A DNA stretch of 13,036 nt from DAOUMU01 sp034409055 (GTDB taxonomy: Bacteria > Chloroflexota > Anaerolineae > 4572-78 > J111). Below the pieces are notes generated by a model. It saw nothing but the letters and a program-made list of their open reading frames with translations, had not been told where the DNA came from and made no database searches. Location: assembly GCA_034409055.1 (NCBI GenBank), contig DAOUMU010000061.1, forward strand, positions 1-13,036, read 5' to 3'. Of the stretch, positions 1 through 6,529 are shown piece after piece. Every line of letters begins with the position of its first letter. Positions within the stretch are counted from its first letter, which is position 1. The position numbers and the translations under genes are program-made.

Positions 1-204
1 AATCAAATTTTTACAAGAAAGTTATTTTTGTCACAATCAAAATAAGGCTAATCAGTTGCAATTTACCGTAATAAACAGGGTAACTAGCCTTTTACTTGAC
101 CATAATTAAGCGAACGCCGGGTAATAAAACTCAAAATCCATCTTCGTCTCCCACTATAACAAAATAGGGCCAGGCGTTGCAGTGTATCCGGTCACAACTT
201 CCTT

Positions 205-253
205 ATGACGGTTGTCAGATCATTGTGGGAAAAATATGACGCGCGTCATATTT
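205..253. promoter_or_regulatory. Paired palindromic operator upstream of the two-component operon
   Basis: Two dyads share the plan ATGAC-N4-GTCA. The distal one is at 205-218 (ATGAC GGTT GTCAG). The proximal one is a perfect 22-bp palindrome at 232-253: half-site AAATATGACGC followed directly by its reverse complement. Their centres (211.5 and 242.5) are 31 bp apart, close to three helical turns, so dimers bound at both would sit on the same DNA face. The proximal dyad ends in the predicted -35 region of the histidine kinase promoter. The obvious candidate ligand is the NarL-type regulator encoded at 1536-2177, acting on its own promoter; that assignment is inference. Confidence 0.6.
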
Positions 254-279
254 CACCGTGAGTGCATTTGTGTTAGAAT
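251..279 (+). promoter_or_regulatory. Predicted promoter of the two-component operon (extended -10, near-leaderless)
   Basis: An extended -10 (TG at 271-272, TAGAAT at 274-279) lies 17 bp after a weak -35 (TTTCAC, 251-256). Transcription would start at about 286, the A of the kinase start codon, giving a leaderless or nearly leaderless mRNA. This fits the lack of a proper Shine-Dalgarno sequence: only GGAA, 2 bp before ATG. The weak -35 overlaps the palindrome at 232-253, as expected for a promoter that needs or is blocked by a bound regulator. Confidence 0.4.
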
Positions 280-285
280 GGAACT

Positions 286-1539
286 ATGAAAGAAACAAAG
301 ATAGAAGCTGGGTTAATACCCGTTTTTCGGTTGTATATTGGATTTCGGGTGCTAGAAATCCTGTTTATAGCAGGTGATGTAGGAATAGGGAAAATCTTGG
401 AAGAAATTCCAGCCTTCTTCTACTTTATGATCAGCCTGATCGAGATCAGTATTCTATCGCTTTATCTTTTCTGGTCCCCGATGCTGCGAAAATTGGAGCA
501 AGGTCATTTGCTAATTACGTTAACGATCAGTTCAATCATGCCGATTATCGCTATGAGTTCGTTTCTATACTACGAAAATCCAGAACCGGGCCTCCCCGCA
601 CACATCATCCAAATAGGTGGGTTTGAACTTCTGGCAAACCTACTTTTTTCCCTCTTTTTAATCAGTTGGCAGTACAATTTCCGGGTTGTCCTAATTTTTT
701 CGATAGGCACGGCTCTGCTTCAAGCGGCATTATTCGCCTGGCCCCTGCGATACAATCTAGAAATGATGGGGGTAATGTTCGAGACACTGGGGATGCGGAC
801 TCTTGTCTTTCTCGTTTTTGGCTATCTCATCGTACGGCTGATGAACATTCAACGTGAACAACGCCAGGCCCTCAAAGAGGCCAATAATAGACTGGTTGCT
901 TACACCGCCACGCTGGAACAACTGGCGACCAGCCGAGAACGGAACCGGATGGCCCGCGAACTGCACGATACCCTGGCCCATACCTTGAGCGGGCTGGCAG
1001 TTCAGCTTGACTCTGTCACGACGCTGTGGGACTCTATTCCTCCCAAAGCCGATGCCATGCTAGAGGAAGCCCTGGCCACAACACGTTCCGGTCTGAATGA
1101 GACCCGCCGGGCACTCCAAGACTTGCGGGCGTCTCCCCTTGAAGATTTGGGCTTAGGTCTGGCGATTCGTACCCTGGCTGAAGATGCTGCTACACGCGGG
1201 AATCTATCACTGGAAATAGAACTATCTGAAGCGTTGAATACATTTCCCCTCGAAGTCGAACACTGTTTTTATCGGGTGGCCCAGGAAGCGCTGGGGAACG
1301 TGCTAAAGCATGCCAAGGCGCAAAAGGTATCGGTTCATTTGAGTCAGGCGAATGAGCATGTTACTTTGACAGTCACTGACGATGGAGAGGGCTTTGCGCC
1401 GAATATCGCAACGCAAGACGAGCACTTTGGCCTCAAGGGGATATACGAGCGGGCGAAATTGATTGGGGCGATCCTCAAGATTACGAGTCAACCGGGGCAA
1501 GGTACAACTGTTCTCTTGAGTTGGGAGAAAAACGCATGA
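286..1539 (+). CDS. Membrane sensor histidine kinase, NarX/LiaS-like (HisKA_3 family)
   Basis: The 417-residue protein is a two-component sensor kinase. Residues about 7-185 hold roughly six hydrophobic membrane spans with short loops and no large outer domain, so it probably senses something in or at the membrane. A polar linker helix (about 187-215) leads to the dimerisation helix with the HisKA_3 motif RELHDTLAHTLSG; the phosphoacceptor is His227. The ATPase domain follows: N-box Asn338 in QEALGNVLKHA, G1 motif DDGEGF starting at Asp365, and GLKG at 382-385. This box set belongs to kinases that pair with NarL/LuxR-type regulators. Such a regulator follows at once, with its ATG overlapping this stop codon (ATGA, 1536-1539), so the two are translationally coupled. 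The start at 286 fits the near-leaderless promoter. The signal sensed cannot be told from the sequence. Confidence 0.93.
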   Translation: MKETKIEAGLIPVFRLYIGFRVLEILFIAGDVGIGKILEEIPAFFYFMISLIEISILSLYLFWSPMLRKLEQGHLLITLTISSIMPIIAMSSFLYYENPEPGLPAHIIQIGGFELLANLLFSLFLISWQYNFRVVLIFSIGTALLQAALFAWPLRYNLEMMGVMFETLGMRTLVFLVFGYLIVRLMNIQREQRQALKEANNRLVAYTATLEQLATSRERNRMARELHDTLAHTLSGLAVQLDSVTTLWDSIPPKADAMLEEALATTRSGLNETRRALQDLRASPLEDLGLGLAIRTLAEDAATRGNLSLEIELSEALNTFPLEVEHCFYRVAQEALGNVLKHAKAQKVSVHLSQANEHVTLTVTDDGEGFAPNIATQDEHFGLKGIYERAKLIGAILKITSQPGQGTTVLLSWEKNA

Positions 1540-2177
1540 TTCGGGTGTTTATCTGCGATGACCAGCGAATTGTGTGCGATGGCCTTAACGTCATTCTGGA
1601 TGCCGACCCAGAGATTGAAGTGGTTGGCGTGGCCTACGATGGGGCGGAGGCGCTTGAACATATCTCGGAAAGCAAACCCGACGTAGTTTTGATGGATTTA
1701 AAGATGCCCGTGATGGACGGTATCCAGGCCACACGGAAAATCCATCAAGAATATCCGCACATCAAAGTTTTGGTGCTAACCACCTACAGCGCCGATGAAT
1801 GGGTTTTTGACGCCATTCGCGGCGGGGCAGCCGGTTACTTGCTCAAGGGAACGCCAAAGGATCAGGTAGTGGCCGCGGTCAAAGGCACGGCCGCGGGCGA
1901 TACCCACATCGACCCGGCGGTGGGCGGTAAGTTGTTTGCCCACGTGGTGCAGAGTACCGGGCAGTCCAGCACCTCCATCGCCGACAAATTAAGCAACCGC
2001 GAGCTAGATGTACTGCGTCTCTTGGCCCGCGGTCTCACCAACGCCGACATTGCCCAACAACTCATACTGACGGAAGGTACGGTGCGTAACTACGTCAGCT
2101 CAATTCTGGAAAAGTTAGACGTGCCTGATCGCACTCAGGCCGCTATTCTGGCCCTTAAATACGGGCTGGCAGATTAG
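1536..2177 (+). CDS. NarL/LuxR-family response regulator
   Basis: A 213-residue DNA-binding response regulator, cognate to the upstream kinase. The receiver domain (about 1-120) has the acidic pair Asp8/Asp9, phosphoacceptor Asp54 in LMDLKMP, Thr82 and Lys104. The C-terminal LuxR-type helix-turn-helix runs from about 150 to 210 (LSNRELDVLRLLARGLTNADIAQQL...GTVRNYVSSIL). The ATG at 1536 is preferred over an in-frame TTG at 1521: it makes the ATGA overlap with the kinase, has a GGGAG Shine-Dalgarno at 1523-1527, and yields the normal family N-terminus (MIRVFICDDQ). Phosphorylation by the kinase should promote binding to target promoters; the dyads at 205-253 are the best candidates in this window. 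Other targets, including the neighbouring ABC genes, are unproven. Confidence 0.95.
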   Translation: MIRVFICDDQRIVCDGLNVILDADPEIEVVGVAYDGAEALEHISESKPDVVLMDLKMPVMDGIQATRKIHQEYPHIKVLVLTTYSADEWVFDAIRGGAAGYLLKGTPKDQVVAAVKGTAAGDTHIDPAVGGKLFAHVVQSTGQSSTSIADKLSNRELDVLRLLARGLTNADIAQQLILTEGTVRNYVSSILEKLDVPDRTQAAILALKYGLAD

Positions 2178-2338
2178 GCCACTTTCCGCTCTATCTGTTG
2201 CAATATCCGCAGCACCAAAAAGGTAAGCCACGGCGAGGGATTCTTCCAGTTGTAACCAGAATGAGGTTGTTGACATAATTGAAAATGTCTGAGGGAATTA
2301 TAACCCAGGTAGTTCAGGAATACGATATGTGTCAGATT
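2174..2338 (-). pseudogene. Coding-like C-terminal remnant of an unidentified gene
   Basis: Read on the minus strand, this gap between two convergent genes is open to a TAA at 2174-2176, which overlaps the response regulator stop. The last 28 or so codons look like real protein (containing NWKNPSPWLTFLVLRIL, then QQIERKVA). No start codon or intact upstream part exists, because the permease occupies the DNA above in another frame. It could be the tail of a lost gene such as a transposase, or a chance open frame. I do not recognise the family. Confidence 0.3.
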
Positions 2339-3191
2339 ACAAATCTCTCTGACTAAACCGGCGCAGGGCCAGGACGATGAGGACGGCCATATAAAGACCG
2401 GTGTATATGATCATGGCTGAACTTGGTTGGCTATATAGATTGATCAGGGGCATCTCTACCCTTCTGATGATAAGGGGCTGCATCAGATCAGAGGCCATGC
2501 GCCACATCGTCTCGCTGGGCATAATCAAGCTGGCCACGATGCCTACCTGAATGGCGGTTTCACTTTCCAGGGCGGCCCCAATCTGTTCGACCCAACTGCC
2601 GGCAAAGGCAATGCCGTACAGCATAAAGACCAGCACGCCGTTGGCCAGGGTCGAGAGATAGGTGCCGCCGAGGGCCGTAATGCTAAAAACAATGAGTCCT
2701 TCCAGGGTCATCAAGCTTAAGCCCAGCAGAATGTTGGGCGGCAGATAGCCGGTTATCACATAAACTTCCAGAATGAGGCCGCCGGCCATAAACAGGACAT
2801 AGCCGATGAGCATCAAGGTTTGCCCGAGCAGTTTGCCGATGATGATTTCCCACCGCCAGAGCGGTTTGGTGGCAATGGTTTGGATCGTATGGGAGCTGAT
2901 TTCGCCGGAAATGCTGTCGACGCTGGTCAGGGCCGACATGGTCACAATTAAAAAGTTAATGGCAAACAGCCCCAGAATAAGGAAAACCCCGCTCACTTCG
3001 TTTCTGAGGATATTGGCCATAGCCGGATTTCTGCTGGCAATCCGGCTGTTTTGGGTAACTTCGACCAGGATAAAATGAAAGCCGACGGCAAATAGAATCA
3101 AAAAGGCCACGCCCAACACCAGGGCCAGCCAGAATATTTTTTTCCGCCACGCTTCTCGAAAGGTCAGGTTGGTAATGGTCAAAATGTTCAT
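2337..3191 (-). CDS. ABC-2 type transporter permease, NosY-like
   Basis: A 284-residue polytopic membrane protein. Hydrophobic segments lie near residues 20-42, 70-90, 118-142, 154-200 (two spans) and 258-276, six in all, as usual for ABC-2 permeases. A cytoplasmic stretch after the second span (SGEISSHTIQTIATKPLWRWEI, about 97-118, then GKLLGQ) matches the coupling region of NosY-like and Na+-exporter-like permeases. Its ATG overlaps the stop of the ATPase gene (ATGA at 3188-3191), so the two subunits are made together. It should form the membrane channel of the exporter. The substrate cannot be deduced: relatives range from copper-centre maturation to peptide, lipid or antibiotic export. 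Confidence 0.88.
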   Translation of the reverse strand: MNILTITNLTFREAWRKKIFWLALVLGVAFLILFAVGFHFILVEVTQNSRIASRNPAMANILRNEVSGVFLILGLFAINFLIVTMSALTSVDSISGEISSHTIQTIATKPLWRWEIIIGKLLGQTLMLIGYVLFMAGGLILEVYVITGYLPPNILLGLSLMTLEGLIVFSITALGGTYLSTLANGVLVFMLYGIAFAGSWVEQIGAALESETAIQVGIVASLIMPSETMWRMASDLMQPLIIRRVEMPLINLYSQPSSAMIIYTGLYMAVLIVLALRRFSQRDL

Positions 3192-4099
3192 TGACTTTCC
3201 CCAATAATATCCACAAATATTTCCTCCAGCGATTTTGGCCGGGGACTCAGTTCGTACAGTTTAAGGCCGTGTTGGTAAACAAGTTGGGCAATTTCGGGGA
3301 TAACTTCTCGATCATCAACCAGCATGGAGACCGTTGAACCATTGACTCGCAACCGGCTCCCCAGATGGTCCAGTCTTTCCCGTACTACTGGGGTTAAGGT
3401 ATTAACGCGCAGCACGACCTCCATTGTCTGGTTCAACAGGTTGGCCATGGTGTCAATATGGACCACCTGGCCGGCCTTGATAAAGGCCACCCGGTCGCAG
3501 GTGATTTCTACTTCGCTGAGGAAGTGGGAGTTTAGAAAGATGGTGGTCCCCTGGGCCTTGAGTTGGCCGATAATGTCTCGCACCAACTGCCGTCCCAGGG
3601 GATCAAGCCCGGAGGTGGGTTCGTCCAAAAATATGAGCTGCGGCTGGTTGAGCATAGCCTGGGCCAGGCCAATTCGTTGCAGCATCCCTTTTGAAAATTT
3701 GCTCAAGCGGGTCTGGGCGCTGCCGGCCAGGCCGACCAGGTCCAGCAAGGAGGGGATACGCTCTTTCAATACGGCCGATGATAACCCGTACAGCTTGCCG
3801 TGAAACATCAAAAATTCACCGGCCCGTAACCAGTCGTGAAAGCGAAAATGTTCAGGCAAAAAGCCAACGTTGGCCCGCAGCCGGGGCTTGCCCGGAGATT
3901 GACCAAATAGCCTGATTTCCCCACCGGTGGGGCGGACCAGATCTAACAGCATTTTAACGGTGGTTGATTTACCGGCCCCATTTGGCCCCAAAAAGCCAAA
4001 GACCTCACCCCGAGCTACCTGGAGGGTCAGATCTTTTACGGCCACTTTGGAGCCATACTCTTTCCGTAGATGATGGGTTTCGATAACCGGGTGGGTCAT
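3188..4099 (-). CDS. ABC transporter ATP-binding protein, NosF/CcmA-like
   Basis: A 303-residue ATPase subunit of an ABC-2 exporter. Walker A is GPNGAGKST (38-46). Walker B, with its catalytic Glu, is LIFLDEPTSGLD (155-166; Glu160), and the switch His is His192. The signature is FSKGM (135-139) rather than LSGGQ, and the Q-loop position reads GFLPE (79-83); both variants are common in the NosF/gliding-type subfamily and do not suggest loss of function. Residues after about 215 form the extra C-terminal domain typical of these exporters. The start has a good Shine-Dalgarno (AAGGA, 8 nt before ATG). It is coupled to the permease by an ATGA overlap. The gene lies 170 bp behind the anti-sigma gene on the same strand, so it may be read from the sigma operon or from its own promoter in the hairpin-rich gap. 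Confidence 0.93.
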   Translation of the reverse strand: MTHPVIETHHLRKEYGSKVAVKDLTLQVARGEVFGFLGPNGAGKSTTVKMLLDLVRPTGGEIRLFGQSPGKPRLRANVGFLPEHFRFHDWLRAGEFLMFHGKLYGLSSAVLKERIPSLLDLVGLAGSAQTRLSKFSKGMLQRIGLAQAMLNQPQLIFLDEPTSGLDPLGRQLVRDIIGQLKAQGTTIFLNSHFLSEVEITCDRVAFIKAGQVVHIDTMANLLNQTMEVVLRVNTLTPVVRERLDHLGSRLRVNGSTVSMLVDDREVIPEIAQLVYQHGLKLYELSPRPKSLEEIFVDIIGESQ

Positions 4100-4119
4100 A
4101 TATCCAGTCCTTAAAGGTT

Positions 4120-4145
4120 AGCGTGCAGAGCTGGCTCTGCACGCT
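4120..4145. repeat. Perfect 26-bp inverted repeat before the ABC genes
   Basis: The arms AGCGTGCAGAGC and GCTCTGCACGCT are perfect reverse complements around a 2-nt centre. The repeat ends about 20 bp before the ATPase start codon, just upstream of its Shine-Dalgarno. As RNA it would form a strong hairpin; no U-tract follows it on either strand, so it is not a standard intrinsic terminator. It could be an operator, or an mRNA-stabilising or processing hairpin that separates expression of the sigma pair from the ABC pair. Confidence 0.55.
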
Positions 4146-4218
4146 ATTTCATCCGTGATGGACGTTTGACAATATCAGATTAACATGATGGACTAATCCA
4201 TTTAGCCAATTTACCGTA

Positions 4219-4264
4219 GGCGGGGCATCCCTATGCCCTGCCCGCCGAGGTAAAGGATGCCTCG
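4219..4264. repeat. Cluster of overlapping GC-rich inverted repeats after the anti-sigma gene
   Basis: Several alternative stems overlap here. GGGCAT (4223-4228) pairs with ATGCCC (4233-4238) across a CCCT loop, extended by GGCG/CGCC with a bulge. CGAGG (4246-4250) pairs with CCTCG (4260-4264). GGCATCC (4224-4230) can also pair with GGATGCC (4255-4261). The cluster starts right after the anti-sigma stop codon. It may slow or end transcription of the sigma pair, and its form resembles dispersed intergenic palindromic repeats; whether it recurs in the genome cannot be seen here. Confidence 0.4.
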
Positions 4265-4269
4265 CTCGG

Positions 4270-5427
4270 CTACTGCACAGACTCGGCCATTTCGATGACC
4301 GTGTCAGGCGGTTGATCCGTATTGATAAAATAGCTTTTACCATTTTGGGTCCAGGTTACGGCGGAGCCGCCATCTTCCGGGTCGGGATGGGCAAAAAGCA
4401 GGCCGGTTGTGCCCTTGATCGAAATTTCGGTCGTGGTCATTTCAGAGTCTCTGGGCACCGGCAAGATGATCGTATTGGCCCAGTCGATGGTTTGTCCCAG
4501 GGTAGTGGCTTCTTCTTTGGATATCCCCAAAAGTTGCAACCCGGCCACCCCCAGCGCATTCAGGTCCAGGCCGTCGGGATATTCAATGGCCGGAGCGGTC
4601 ATCTGGGTAAAGCTCACGATTTCCTCACCTTCATGATGCCATTTTTGTACCACTGTGTCCGGTTGAGTGACGATAATCGGCTCTGCGTCAATCGAGTCAG
4701 ACAGGTCAACTTCAATTTCAGCCGCTTCAAAGACGGCTTCAAGCAGTTCTTTATCCAACTGCAGGTGAACAACTTTTTGCTGGTACACGGTGATGGTGGG
4801 ATCACCGGCTTCCGCTGGCAAGGCCGTGATTTCAGCCACATCAAAGTTGACCAGGTCGGCGGCTTCGTCCACGGAATCCACCTTTTGCGGCTCACTATCG
4901 GTGATAACTTTGAGTTGTGGCTCAAATTGGTCAACGAGCTTCTCTAAATTTGGGTTGTTGCGTAAGGCTTCCACGTCCTCTTTATCGACCGGGACCACTT
5001 TGACGGTTTGCACCCGGAAGATCTTGAGCAGATTACCGGCCACAGCCCTGACCGGGGCAAAGCTCAAGGCGATGGCAATAATGGCCACCACGGTCAGCAG
5101 CACAAAAGCCGGTTGGTATCGTTTGATAAACGATTGGTTCAACATATTACCTATCCTTTCTTTCATTGCAGTCGTTTGGGTTGGGTTCGATTGGCCGGAG
5201 ATTTGTCTTTGAAAGCGCCGCCAGGCCTGGGCCGCATCAGGCTGTTCCCCGGACGGAGGAGTTAGCGCCGTCAGATAGGAGGCGAAATCATGCCGTTCCT
5301 GACTCAACCGGGCCAGCGCGGCCTGAGCTTCCGGCGAGTCGGCCAATTCTTTTTTTACCTTCGCCAGTTCCTCTGCGGAGAGGGCCTGGTCAAGATAGGC
5401 TCGCAGTTTTCCTTCCTCAATAGACAT
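4270..5427 (-). CDS. Membrane-anchored anti-sigma factor with DUF4367-like outer domain
   Basis: A 385-residue protein that should hold the upstream ECF sigma factor inactive. Residues 1-60 form a helical anti-sigma-like domain (MSIEEGKLRAYLDQALSAEE...) that lacks the His-x3-Cys-x2-Cys zinc motif of ZAS proteins. After a polar linker, one transmembrane helix spans about 106-125, followed by FAPVRAVAGNLLKIFRV, a stretch familiar from DUF4367-type proteins. The remaining 240 or so residues lie outside; their end (VTWTQNGKSYFINTDQPPD...) fits the DUF4367/MucB-like fold thought to sense envelope state. The gene starts 3 bp after the sigma stop; its Shine-Dalgarno (AGGGGAG) lies inside the end of the sigma gene, so the two are co-translated in fixed ratio. 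Release of sigma probably needs a signal, or proteolysis by enzymes encoded elsewhere. Confidence 0.8.
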   Translation of the reverse strand: MSIEEGKLRAYLDQALSAEELAKVKKELADSPEAQAALARLSQERHDFASYLTALTPPSGEQPDAAQAWRRFQRQISGQSNPTQTTAMKERIGNMLNQSFIKRYQPAFVLLTVVAIIAIALSFAPVRAVAGNLLKIFRVQTVKVVPVDKEDVEALRNNPNLEKLVDQFEPQLKVITDSEPQKVDSVDEAADLVNFDVAEITALPAEAGDPTITVYQQKVVHLQLDKELLEAVFEAAEIEVDLSDSIDAEPIIVTQPDTVVQKWHHEGEEIVSFTQMTAPAIEYPDGLDLNALGVAGLQLLGISKEEATTLGQTIDWANTIILPVPRDSEMTTTEISIKGTTGLLFAHPDPEDGGSAVTWTQNGKSYFINTDQPPDTVIEMAESVQ

Positions 5428-5430
5428 GAT

Positions 5431-6042
5431 TCACTCCCCTTCTGGATAGGCCAATCGATATTTTTGAGCGAAAGCACGTTCGGCGCGGGTCAGCAGCGAC
5501 CCGATGGAGCCGGGCGCCAGGTTTAAGGCCACGGCCAGCTCTTTGTAGGACAGACCGCTGTGCCGCAGGATCAGCAGCTTGGCCTGGCGCGGTTTCATTT
5601 GGGCCAAAATCTGACGCACCCGGGTTTGTATGTCACTGTTTTCGGCCATACCGGCCGGGTCGATCGCTGGCTCATTAAAGGGCCACCACCGGTCCCACTG
5701 CTCCTGCCAGTTCTGCTGCCGTTTCTGGCCCCGGAGGGTGTTGTAACCAGTGTTAACGGCTACGCGGTAGAGCCAACCGGCCACGTTGGTCTCTTCCCCT
5801 TGTAGCCGCACACGGCGGGGCGAATGGTACAATTTCAGAAAGACCTGTTGGGCCACGTCCTCGGCATCGGCCTGGTTGCCCAACAAGCGGTAGAGTATAT
5901 GGTAAATACGGTCGTAGTGGCGGTGGAACAAGGTTTCAAACGAAGCATCGTCCCCCGCCTGTAAGCGCGTCAGTAATTTGGCATCGGATAGCATGGTCTG
6001 GCCAGACTCCTGGGATTTAATCATCAACCTCCGTGCTTTCAT
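5431..6042 (-). CDS. ECF-type RNA polymerase sigma factor
   Basis: A sigma-70 family ECF sigma factor of up to 203 residues. Region 2 (about 30-95) includes DAEDVAQQVFLKLY, the -10 recognition and core-binding part. Region 4 (about 135-195) has LSYKELAVALNLAPGSIGSLLTRAERAF, the helix-turn-helix that reads the -35 element. Regions 1.1 and 3 are absent, as in all ECF sigmas. The start is uncertain. The first ATG (6042) has no Shine-Dalgarno. The second (6024) has GGAGG only 3 nt upstream. The third (5994, MLSDAKLLTRL) has AGGAG 12 nt upstream and gives the most family-like N-terminus. The gene heads the leftward group and is directly followed by its anti-sigma gene. It is divergent from the large kinase gene, but no sigma-dependent promoter pair could be matched with confidence. 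Confidence 0.92.
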   Translation of the reverse strand: MKARRLMIKSQESGQTMLSDAKLLTRLQAGDDASFETLFHRHYDRIYHILYRLLGNQADAEDVAQQVFLKLYHSPRRVRLQGEETNVAGWLYRVAVNTGYNTLRGQKRQQNWQEQWDRWWPFNEPAIDPAGMAENSDIQTRVRQILAQMKPRQAKLLILRHSGLSYKELAVALNLAPGSIGSLLTRAERAFAQKYRLAYPEGE

Positions 6043-6066
6043 ATATTAAACACTGTGGTGGGCTAA

Positions 6067-6291
6067 AATAGGACAGCGCGGTCGCAAGATAGGCCAACGG
6101 TTGACCTAATCTGGGCCGACCTCAATCTGCTGGGTGAGCAGAACGCCATCATCAACCGGACGATGGCCATCTGGCGTGAGGTGAATCGATCAAAAAAGAA
6201 GTCCCCTTCAATTGATGACTCGTCCCGAATTATACCACAAACCGGGCTCCAAAGCGATACAAAAGCGATACAAACACGCTTTTGCCCTTGA
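6067..6291 (+). pseudogene. Coding-like fragment, unidentified
   Basis: This frame is open for 74 codons after a TAA at 6064-6066, up to TGA at 6289-6291. It has no ATG, GTG or TTG start ahead of its protein-like part, which reads LIWADLNLLGEQNAII and then NRTMAIWREVNRSKKK (to about 6201). Codon choice there is GC-rich at third positions like the flanking genes, while the rest of the spacer is not. It is probably the remains of a gene cut off at both ends, but chance cannot be excluded. The family is not recognised. Confidence 0.25.
6251..6272 (+). repeat. Two tandem 11-bp direct repeats upstream of the kinase promoter
   Basis: AAAGCGATACA occurs twice in perfect tandem (6251-6261 and 6262-6272). 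The 11-bp step is one helical turn, the layout used by many winged-helix response regulators (OmpR/PhoB type). The array ends 15 bp before the -35 element at 6288 and is centred near -62 from the predicted transcription start, a usual place for an activator. Which protein binds is unknown; the neighbouring regulator is NarL-type and would be expected to prefer inverted sites. Confidence 0.5.
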
Positions 6292-6316
6292 AATTCTCCA
6301 CACCCTCTTTTATAAT
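6288..6316 (+). promoter_or_regulatory. Predicted sigma-70 promoter of the kinase-nSTAND-WD40 gene
   Basis: TTGAAA (6288-6293) and TATAAT (6311-6316) are separated by exactly 17 bp, a near-consensus housekeeping promoter pointing at the large gene. Transcription would start near 6323, leaving an untranslated leader of about 200 nt. A short inverted repeat (GAATCA at 6325-6330, TGATTC at 6340-6345) would put a weak hairpin at the 5' end of that RNA. No known riboswitch was recognised in the leader. Confidence 0.6.
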
Positions 6317-6513
6317 GGGACTAGAATCAGCCAATTTTTGATTCAGCCCTTTTATCATCGGCCATCAGGCTGGGGGCTCTGTTGACACTTATCGATACCA
6401 ATTCGTCCACGTCCCCAAAATCTCATTAATTCCAGGTCATATCCTTGCCCAACCGGTCAAAGTACATCCAGCTACTATCGCCTGATGGCTAAACGTTGTG
6501 CTATCAATGACCC

Positions 6514-6529
6514 AAGGAGACGGGGTATG
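6514..6529 (+). promoter_or_regulatory. Ribosome binding site that fixes the start of the large gene
   Basis: AAGGAG (6514-6519) sits 7 nt before the ATG at 6527. The in-frame ATG at 6485, 14 codons upstream, has no such sequence, and the 14 residues it would add (MAKRCAINDPRRRG) are not part of the helix-turn-helix. The start at 6527 is therefore preferred. Confidence 0.8.

Noticed and set aside
1521..1535. TTG start for the response regulator
   Set aside because: The ATG at 1536 gives the family-typical N-terminus, the ATGA overlap and a proper Shine-Dalgarno spacing.
2272..2301. Terminator between the convergent response regulator and permease genes
   Set aside because: Only weak AT-rich stems (GACAT/ATGTC, ATAATT/AATTAT) without GC-rich arms or a T-run are present.
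4312..4947. 211-codon plus-strand open frame opposite the anti-sigma gene
   Set aside because: It is antisense to the anti-sigma frame, which is supported by its sigma neighbour, membrane helix and ribosome binding site; composition of the antisense product is atypical.
6382..6410. Promoter from the TTGACA at 6382-6387
   Set aside because: No -10-like hexamer is found at 16-18 bp spacing; the pair at 6288-6316 is much better.
6485..6526. Earlier ATG start for the large gene
   Set aside because: No Shine-Dalgarno before 6485; a strong one (AAGGAG, 7-nt spacing) precedes the ATG at 6527, and the added residues are outside the helix-turn-helix domain.
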